A stretch of 64,000 nt of DNA from Azospirillum sp. SYSU D00513 (lineage in GTDB: Bacteria; Pseudomonadota; Alphaproteobacteria; Azospirillales; Azospirillaceae): the NCBI RefSeq assembly GCF_017356015.1, contig NZ_JAFIQV010000005.1:124001-188000 (forward strand). The letters are read 5' to 3'. Below the pieces are notes generated by a model. It had not been told where the DNA came from, searched no databases, and saw only the letters and a program-made list of their open reading frames with translations. Shown here one piece after another: positions 58,959 through 64,000 of the stretch. The position numbers and the translations under genes are program-made. Within the stretch, counting starts at the first letter, position 1. Every line of letters starts with the position of its first letter.

Positions 58959-58976
58959 GCCGGCCCTTCGGCCGGC
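58959..58976 (+). promoter_or_regulatory. 5' leader hairpin of the HNH gene
   Basis: GCCGGCC-CTTC-GGCCGGC is a perfect 7-bp stem with a 4-nt loop, about 12 nt after the predicted start of transcription and 36 bp before the TTG start. It may protect the 5' end or influence translation; there is no T run. Confidence 0.45.
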
Positions 58977-59012
58977 AGGGGTGCAGTCGAGACGCAAGTC
59001 AGGGAGTGGCCA

Positions 59013-59576
59013 TTGGCTCCATCACCCGATCACTGTCCGGCTCTGGTGCTGAACGCGGACTTCCGCCCGCTCAGCTACTTCCCGCTGTCGCTCTGGTCCT
59101 GGCAGGAGGCCGTGAAGGCCGTCTTCCTCGACCGGGTCAACATCATCTCCGAATATGACCGCGTGGTGCGCTCCCCCAGCTTCGAGGTCCGCCTTCCAAG
59201 CGTGATCTCCCTGAAGGAGTTCATCCCGGCGACGCGGAAACCGGCCTTCACCCGATTCAACGTGTTCCTGCGCGACCGCTTCACCTGCCAGTATTGCGGC
59301 CAGCATTTCCCGACCCAGGAACTGACCTTCGACCATGTCACCCCGCGCTCGCGCGGCGGGCGCACGACCTGGGAGAATGTCGTGACCTCCTGTTCGGCCT
59401 GCAATCTGGCCAAGGGAAACCGGATGCCGCATGTCTGCGGAATGATACCCCTAAGTCCTCCCTTCCAGCCGACCGCCTACGTGCTGCAAGAGCATGGACG
59501 AGCCTTCCCGCCAAATTTTCTTCACGAAAGTTGGCGGGATTTTCTTTATTGGGACTCGGAATTGGATCCGCTCTGA
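59013..59576 (+). CDS. HNH endonuclease
   Basis: A 187-residue HNH nuclease. Near residue 100 'RFTCQYCGQHF' gives the first CxxC, 'LTFDHVTPRSRGG' the catalytic His-His, and 'VTSCSACNLAKGNRMP' the second CxxC and Asn. The N-terminal part ('LVLNADFRPLSYFPLSLWSWQEAV') matches a conserved alphaproteobacterial HNH family of unknown purpose. The TTG at 59013 is preceded by GGGAG (59002-59006). A longer frame exists upstream but has no matching N-terminus. Confidence 0.87.
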   Translation: MAPSPDHCPALVLNADFRPLSYFPLSLWSWQEAVKAVFLDRVNIISEYDRVVRSPSFEVRLPSVISLKEFIPATRKPAFTRFNVFLRDRFTCQYCGQHFPTQELTFDHVTPRSRGGRTTWENVVTSCSACNLAKGNRMPHVCGMIPLSPPFQPTAYVLQEHGRAFPPNFLHESWRDFLYWDSELDPL

Positions 59577-59867
59577 GGCGGTTTTGCTCGAGATTGGAGG
59601 GTCTATGACTTAGGATGCTATAAAATCCTAAATTTCAGGGTTAATATTACTTTTGTACGCACCTTAGCTCTATAAGGATGCGTCACAGATCCGTGGAAGA
59701 TGATAGAAAACAGTGTGCAAGCCTTAATCTGCGCACGCCCATCGACACATCTAAGTAAATTTCTGTCTTTCTAAAGATTGCTTATTTTTTGTATGATAAT
59801 TCTCCCCATATAGGGCAAAGACAAATCTTTAAGCAAATTTCCGCAGAAGCAGAAGGTTGAATGAAAA

Positions 59868-60827
59868 TTGCCTATAAAAGAAAAACGGTTTTCTCGAAAT
59901 GACGGCTGGATTTTTCAGTACCGCATCAGGCCGTATCTACGATTTTTGAAGGAAGATGCCCTCGGGCAGCGACTGGCTGTCATAATGAGAAATCTTACCA
60001 CAGTCTCTCCAGAAGGCCTGATTTCAGTTCATGGCTTAGGAGGGAAGAGTGTGCTTTGGTCACAGAAAATGACTGACTTAATAACAGAGTGCTCGCGCCG
60101 CGGCATTGATCCTGTAGATTTGGACTCGGATTTGTCGGGCATTCCTTTTCTACAGAAGGGTTCACTCGAAATAGCAAAAAGGAATGCTTCCTTGCATAAG
60201 GCATGGAGCGGCAAACCGGGCTACTATAAATACACTCAGAAAGAGTATGCGGAAAGCTTTCTTCGTAAGGGCCTTATGCGGATCGCGCCAGCATCTTCCT
60301 ACAATAACGCCTCATATAATTCAGCGATCAAAGATGATGAATTGACAATAAAATCTTTTATATCGCCTTATGATTACGATCTTGGGTTCATAGATCCATA
60401 CTATCTTAGAATTGCACCCGAACGTTGCCATATGTTCATTGACCAGAAAAAGCCGAGCGATCACTACCTTTTTTGCATTTCCGTGAGCTTTGATCTAAGA
60501 TATTTTTTTGACTTTGGATGCAATGCATGTATCTGCATACATAATCAGGAGGAGTTTAAAACCCGTCTAGTCAATGCAGTATCACAGAAATTACAAAATT
60601 GGCACGTAAGCATGGGTCCAGCAGAATACATGGACCCTTATTTCATAACAACTTTACTTCCTGGGAACTCTCCGGAAATGTACTTCATTAAAGATTTCGA
60701 ATACATGTATCAGTCAGAGCACCGCTTAGTCGCAATCCCTCCTGCTTATCATAATGCAGAGATGAGCCCATTTTTCGTAGAACTTGGCAGCCTAGAAGAT
60801 ATAGCGCGCATTGTAGAATTTACCTAA
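59868..60827 (+). CDS. DUF2971-like protein, accessory, AT-rich
   Basis: A 319-residue protein starting TTG at 59868. 'GYYKYTQKEYAESFLRKGLM' and 'MRIAPASSYNNASYNSAIKDDE' near residue 120-150, and 'YFIKDFEYMYQSEHRLVAIPP' near the end, match the spaced pattern of DUF2971 proteins (Y-K-Y, start-of-fold, E-x-E-x-R). Many members lie in defence or mobile regions, but no function is established. Codon use and base composition differ clearly from the rest of the window. The start is uncertain, since the ATG at 59861 is out of frame. Confidence 0.7.
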   Translation: MPIKEKRFSRNDGWIFQYRIRPYLRFLKEDALGQRLAVIMRNLTTVSPEGLISVHGLGGKSVLWSQKMTDLITECSRRGIDPVDLDSDLSGIPFLQKGSLEIAKRNASLHKAWSGKPGYYKYTQKEYAESFLRKGLMRIAPASSYNNASYNSAIKDDELTIKSFISPYDYDLGFIDPYYLRIAPERCHMFIDQKKPSDHYLFCISVSFDLRYFFDFGCNACICIHNQEEFKTRLVNAVSQKLQNWHVSMGPAEYMDPYFITTLLPGNSPEMYFIKDFEYMYQSEHRLVAIPPAYHNAEMSPFFVELGSLEDIARIVEFT

Positions 60828-60828
60828 T

Positions 60829-61068
60829 CTACTCATCCTTTCCCTCTCTTCGTGCCCGCATAGCCTGCCCTAAATGCGACCTAATACTTATGAACCAATC
60901 TTCCGCTTTGAATATTTCCTCAACAGGAACCTTAAGAATGTACCATCCAGCAACGCCAGTGTAATTGATCTCCACCTCATTAGTAACTGGGTTTAAGTAC
61001 ATGCCTTTTATTTCGAGCGCGCGAGGAACATGCTTCGCCTTGCTCTTTGACGCACGCCCTCCACTCAT
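60829..61068 (-). CDS. Small hypothetical protein (79 aa) of the AT-rich island
   Basis: A 79-residue protein, 'MSGGRASKSKAKHVPRALEI', then a beta-rich centre ('VEINYTGVAGWYILKVPVEE') and a charged tail ('SHLGQAMRARREGKDE'). I know no family. GGGGGAGG lies just before the ATG at 61068, a good ribosome site. It converges with the DUF2971-like gene, with one base between the stops, and could be its partner, but nothing supports this beyond adjacency and shared low GC. Confidence 0.55.
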   Translation of the reverse strand: MSGGRASKSKAKHVPRALEIKGMYLNPVTNEVEINYTGVAGWYILKVPVEEIFKAEDWFISIRSHLGQAMRARREGKDE

Positions 61069-61122
61069 GCCGCCTCCCCCTTTTCTCGTAAAACTGATAC
61101 TTAAGAACAACTCAGAACGCTT

Positions 61123-61764
61123 TTAGAACCGCTCCGACAGCCAGATGGCGGCGCGGGTGCCGGCCTTGATGGCCGCGGAGAGCGCCGGGTAGGCGGGCGC
61201 CATTTCCGCCTCGTTGGCGAGCCCGTGGTCGCGGTGCTCCAGCTCTTCCGCCTGAAACTGGCGGATGGAGTCCTTCAGCTCAGCCTCCTCGGGGCCGAGT
61301 TCCTCGAGCTGCCGCTCGTAATGGCCGTCGATGACCTCCTCCACCGCCACGGTGCAGGCCATCGCCGCGCGCTCTCCCAGCAGCGCCGTCCCGGCGCCCA
61401 GCAGATAACCGGCCACATGCCAGAAGGGCTGCAACAGGGTCGGCCGCACGCGCCGCTGCACGAGCTGGTTTTCGAAATAGCGCAGATGCACCGCCTCCTG
61501 GGCGGCCATGTGGCGCAGCAGCCGGCCGTGCCGGCCCTTGCCCATGACGGCGATCTGCCCCTCGTAGATGCGCTTGGCGCCGTACTCCCCCGCATGGTCC
61601 ACGCGCACCAGCCGCGCCAGCCGCTGGTCCGGCCGCGGGTCGCCGGGAAGAGCACCGCGCTTGGGCCGGGGCGCGTTCGCCATGACCGGGTTCGGGGCCG
61701 GCTTCGGCGCGGGGGAGACGGCGGAGACGGTGGAAACGGCGTTGTGGGCGTTCGGGGTCGTCAT
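61123..61764 (-). CDS. coq7: Demethoxyubiquinone hydroxylase Coq7
   Basis: A 213-residue di-iron enzyme of ubiquinone synthesis. The metal ligands are in 'LVRVDHAGEYGAKRIYEGQ', 'MAAQEAVHLRYFE', 'AVEEVIDGHYERQ' and 'FQAEELEHRDHGL', all four helices of the ferritin-like core being present. An Ala/Pro-rich N-terminal tail of about 45 residues precedes it. The ATG at 61764 overlaps the dsbB stop by 4 bp (ATGA), so the two genes form one coupled operon. Confidence 0.95.
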   Translation of the reverse strand: MTTPNAHNAVSTVSAVSPAPKPAPNPVMANAPRPKRGALPGDPRPDQRLARLVRVDHAGEYGAKRIYEGQIAVMGKGRHGRLLRHMAAQEAVHLRYFENQLVQRRVRPTLLQPFWHVAGYLLGAGTALLGERAAMACTVAVEEVIDGHYERQLEELGPEEAELKDSIRQFQAEELEHRDHGLANEAEMAPAYPALSAAIKAGTRAAIWLSERF

Positions 61765-62297
61765 GCGGCTTTCCTGGAAACCGGGGACATGGGCCACGCG
61801 GCGCGTGCCGCCGCGAAGGCGAAGAGGGACAGGGCCAGCGAGATCAGGACATTGTAGCCGGCCATCGACACGCCGAACAGCGACCAGGCCGCTTCGTCGC
61901 AGCGCACCACCGGCGCCGCCATCACCTGGGCGCGCAGTTCCTCCAGCGAGCTGGCCGATCCGGTGGCGCCGCAGCCGGCGGTGCCAGCCCACCAGTGCTG
62001 CTCCACCCCCACATGGAAGACGGCCACCCCCGCCCCAGCGAGCAGAAGCAGGCCGCACAGCCCCAGCAGCAGGGCCCCGGCCCTGCCCCGCCGCCGGAAC
62101 AGCAGCGCCAGGACGGCCAGCGCCATCACCCCCACATAGGGCCAGCGCTGCCAGATGCACAGGACGCAGGGGGCATAGCCCAGCACGTACTGGAAGAAGA
62201 GAGCCGCTCCCAGCGTGCCGGCGCTGGCGAGCGCGAGCAGCAGGGCGGGGGCGGTCGGATCGGCGGCCTGATCGGCGAAGGTGGTGCGGGTCGTCAT
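61761..62297 (-). CDS. dsbB: Disulfide bond formation protein DsbB
   Basis: A 178-residue membrane protein with four helices. The first Cys pair is 'YAPCVLCIWQRW' (CxxC) near residue 43, and the second lies in the periplasmic loop, 'AGCGATGSASS' and 'APVVRCDEA'. DsbB reoxidises DsbA using ubiquinone, so coupling with coq7 (4-bp overlap) is logical. The start at 62297 is preferred. Confidence 0.9.
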   Translation of the reverse strand: MTTRTTFADQAADPTAPALLLALASAGTLGAALFFQYVLGYAPCVLCIWQRWPYVGVMALAVLALLFRRRGRAGALLLGLCGLLLLAGAGVAVFHVGVEQHWWAGTAGCGATGSASSLEELRAQVMAAPVVRCDEAAWSLFGVSMAGYNVLISLALSLFAFAAARAAWPMSPVSRKAA

Positions 62298-62396
62298 GGG
62301 CGGGGAGCTTAACGCGGCCGGCCGCGCGCGGCCAGACGGGGCGAATCACATTTCGGCGACGGCCAGCCCCGACGGGAACGCCACAACAAAAAGGCT

Positions 62397-62425
62397 TTGG
62401 CGGCTGGCCGATTTCCCTTTATATA
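62397..62425 (+). promoter_or_regulatory. Probable promoter of tRNA-Leu
   Basis: TTGGCG (62397-62402) and TATATA (62420-62425) are separated by 17 bp, about 50 bp before the tRNA. The AT-rich stretch around them contrasts with the high-GC surroundings, as is usual for stable-RNA promoters. Confidence 0.55.
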
Positions 62426-62476
62426 GCAACCGTCTCCGGTTCGATCAGCCCTTGCTGGTCAGCTTTTCCCGGCCAT

Positions 62477-62561
62477 GCGGGCGTGGTGAAATTGGTAGAC
62501 GCGCCGGACTCAAAATCCGGTTCCGAAAGGAGTGTCGGTTCGAGTCCGACCGCCCGCACCA
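62477..62561 (+). tRNA. tRNA-Leu (anticodon CAA)
   Basis: An 85-nt tRNA with the CCA end encoded (62559-62561). The acceptor arms GCGGGCG (62477-62483) and CGCCCGC (62551-62557) pair fully. The D arm holds GGTGAAATTGGTAGACGC, the anticodon arm CCGGA-CTCAAAA-TCCGG gives CAA (reads UUG), a variable stem marks it as class II, and the T arm has GGTTCGAGTCC. All features fit leucine. Confidence 0.96.
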
Positions 62562-62699
62562 CCGGCCCAGATACCCCCTTCCTCGCCCCTATCTTTCGGC
62601 GCTCCCCTTGTGCGCCGCCGCCGCGTCCGGTCGATCCGTGGACGCCGCATCCCAGCGCTGGTACAAGCGCGCCAGCCACCCCTTTCGATAGGACGATCC

Positions 62700-63281
62700 T
62701 TGCTGCGCGCGCTTTACGACTGGACCCTGCGTCTGGCGGGCCACCGCCACGCCACCTGGGCTCTCGCTCTCGTCTCCTTCGTCGAAAGCTCCTTCTTCCC
62801 CGTGCCGCCCGACGCGGTGCTGCTGCCCATGGCGGTGGCGCGGCGCGAGCGGGCCTGGTGGTACGCGACTGTCTGCACCGCCGCCTCGGTTCTGGGCGGA
62901 GCGGCCGGCTACGCCATCGGCTATTTCCTGTGGGAGGCGATCGGCCAGGCCATCGTCGATTTCTACGGCTATGCCGAGAAGTTCGAGCAGTTCAAGGGGC
63001 TGTACGAGGCCTGGGGCTTCTGGATCGTCGCCGGGGCGGGCTTCACCCCCTTCCCCTACAAGGTGATCACCATCGCCAGCGGCGTCGCGGAGCTGAGCTT
63101 CACCACCTTCATGGTCGCCTCGGTCGTGTCGCGCGGCGCCCGCTTCTTCCTGATCGCCGGGCTGATGTGGTGGTTCGGCCCGCCGATCCGCGCCTTCATC
63201 GAGCGGAACCTGGCCTGGCTCGCCACCCTGTTCTTCGTGCTGGTGATGGGCGGCTTCGTCGCGGTCCGCTACGTGATGTAG
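62700..63281 (+). CDS. YqaA-family membrane protein (VTT/SNARE-associated)
   Basis: A 193-residue inner-membrane protein of the VTT superfamily, YqaA subgroup. 'FVESSFFPVPPDAVLLPMAV' in the first helix and 'GFTPFPYKVITIASGVAEL' later are typical. 'GYFLWEAIG' and 'RGARFFLIAGLMWWFG' complete the set. It may move lipids, but is uncharacterised. It starts with TTG at 62700 after AGGA (62689-62693), just downstream of the tRNA, which it may share a transcript with. It is a distant relative of the protein at 4132. Confidence 0.85.
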   Translation: MLRALYDWTLRLAGHRHATWALALVSFVESSFFPVPPDAVLLPMAVARRERAWWYATVCTAASVLGGAAGYAIGYFLWEAIGQAIVDFYGYAEKFEQFKGLYEAWGFWIVAGAGFTPFPYKVITIASGVAELSFTTFMVASVVSRGARFFLIAGLMWWFGPPIRAFIERNLAWLATLFFVLVMGGFVAVRYVM

Positions 63282-63351
63282 CCCCGTCATCGAACCCTTT
63301 GCCGCTCCACGCTGTTGCCCTGCGAAACGTGAACTCGCGGGAGTGGACAGG

Positions 63352-64000
63352 ATGGAAAGCTTGCAGGGTGCGTCGGTGGTGATCACCGGCGCGTCGAGCG
63401 GGATCGGGCGCGGCACCGCGATCGCCTTCGCCCGGCGTGGGGCACGGGTAGCGCTGGCGGCACGCCGGGTCGAGCTGCTTCAGGAGGTGGCGGAGGAGTG
63501 CCGCGCGCTCGGTGCCGCCGCCCTGGTGGTGCCGACCGACGTCACCCAGCCGGACGCGCTGAGGCATCTCGCCGCGCGGGTGGAGGAGGCCTTCGGCGGG
63601 ATCGACGTCTGGGTCAGCAACGCCGGCACCGGCGCGCTCGGCCGCTTCGACGAGACGCCGGTCGAGGCGCACCGCCGCGTGATCGAGACGAACCTGTTCG
63701 GCCCGCTCTACGGCGCCCATGCCGTGCTGCCGGTCTTCCGCCGCCAGGGCCGGGGCGTGCTGATCAACACCGTCTCGGTCGGCGCCTTCACCCCCGCCCC
63801 CTTCGCCGCCGCCTACGCCGCCGCGAAGTTCGGGCTGGAAGGGCTGATCGAGAGCCTGCGGGCGGAGCTGGCCGACACCCCCGCCATCCAGGTCTGCGGC
63901 GTCTACCCGTCCTTCACCGACACGCCGGGCATGCGGCACGCCGCCAACTACACCGGCCACGAGCTGGAACCGGAAAGCCCCTTCTACGACGACCCGATGG
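63352..64000 (+). CDS. Short-chain dehydrogenase/reductase, cut by window end
   Basis: The first 216 codons of a classical SDR enzyme. The cofactor motif 'VVITGASSGIGRGTAIAF' (TGxxxGxG), 'ARRVELL' after the second strand (Arg favouring NADP), 'VSNAGTGALG' (NAG), the Ser near 'INTVSVGAFTPAP', and 'AAYAAAKFGLEGL' (YxxxK) are present. GGACAGG precedes the ATG at 63352. The substrate is unknown and the C-terminus lies outside the window. Confidence 0.88.
   Translation, partial: MESLQGASVVITGASSGIGRGTAIAFARRGARVALAARRVELLQEVAEECRALGAAALVVPTDVTQPDALRHLAARVEEAFGGIDVWVSNAGTGALGRFDETPVEAHRRVIETNLFGPLYGAHAVLPVFRRQGRGVLINTVSVGAFTPAPFAAAYAAAKFGLEGLIESLRAELADTPAIQVCGVYPSFTDTPGMRHAANYTGHELEPESPFYDDPM

Larger units (their letters stand above)
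59577..61115. other. AT-rich island between HNH and coq7
   Basis: From just after the HNH stop to about 10 bp before the coq7 end, base composition drops sharply compared with the surrounding high-GC genome, visible by eye from runs of A and T in 59577-60830. It contains two genes (59868 plus, 60829 minus) converging with 1 bp between. The first 290 bp hold no gene. It looks like recently gained DNA, but no integrase, direct repeat or tRNA border is visible. Confidence 0.7.

Noticed and set aside
62477..63281. tRNA-Leu as the integration site of a genomic island
   Set aside because: No repeated 3' tRNA fragment, integrase or composition shift is seen next to it; the AT-rich island ends more than 1.3 kb away.

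Overview
This 64 kb window is a high-GC chromosomal segment of an alphaproteobacterium, most likely a Rhodospirillales member close to Azospirillum. The inference rests on protein content: a 180-kDa-class NAD-glutamate dehydrogenase, Coq7, the rsmB - heparinase-like - purH order, an SdhAF4-type factor, many large hybrid histidine kinases and two full CtrA-like boxes (TTAA-N7-TTAAC). No species call is possible without a search. About 60 protein genes and one tRNA-Leu(CAA) were read. There is no CRISPR array, intact insertion sequence or prophage. Because GC is so high, nearly every real gene casts long antisense open frames, which are left out.

Layout. 1-4.7 kb: allantoinase PuuE, TatA, a SPOR protein, a PIN protein, a DedA-type membrane protein. 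4.8-12.9 kb: a signalling block in which a partner-switching operon (STAS protein, anti-sigma-type ATPase, receiver-PP2C phosphatase) diverges from an 1859-residue kinase carrying two complete kinase cores and ending in Hpt. 13-18.3 kb: small membrane protein, cupin, HAD hydrolase, aminotransferase, a PIN/antitoxin-like pair, and a hybrid kinase whose ATP-binding domain looks eroded. 18.4-28.7 kb: NAD-glutamate dehydrogenase, a HigB/HigA pair, a TPR-methyltransferase fusion, a lipoprotein, GNAT, an MFS carrier. 28.8-34.6 kb: purH, heparinase-like enzyme, rsmB and small genes, all on the minus strand.

34.8-37.8 kb is a patch of short accessory genes (nuclease, nucleotidyltransferase behind an AT palindrome, an unrecognised 247-residue protein, a lactonase-like MBL enzyme). 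38-50.6 kb is mainly housekeeping: acs, nadK, aspartoacylase-like, CreA, AI-2E-type permease, an HRDC-like protein, a CHASE2-like protein, YkvA, a second STAS protein, HrpB and a ZIP transporter. 50.7-55.6 kb is the conserved stress operon prkA - yeaH - spoVR, preceded by the longest gene-free stretch (900 bp). 56.4-64 kb holds a Nudix protein, gluQ, an HNH nuclease, an AT-rich two-gene island, dsbB-coq7, tRNA-Leu, a second DedA-type protein and the start of an SDR gene cut by the window end.

The best leads for new biology are the partner-switch operon facing the double kinase, the 59.6-61.1 kb AT-rich insert, the degenerate kinase under a CtrA-like box, the unrecognised pairs at 15.7-16.5 and 35.6-36.9 kb, and several short repeat families. 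No wholly new multi-gene system is demonstrated by the sequence alone.
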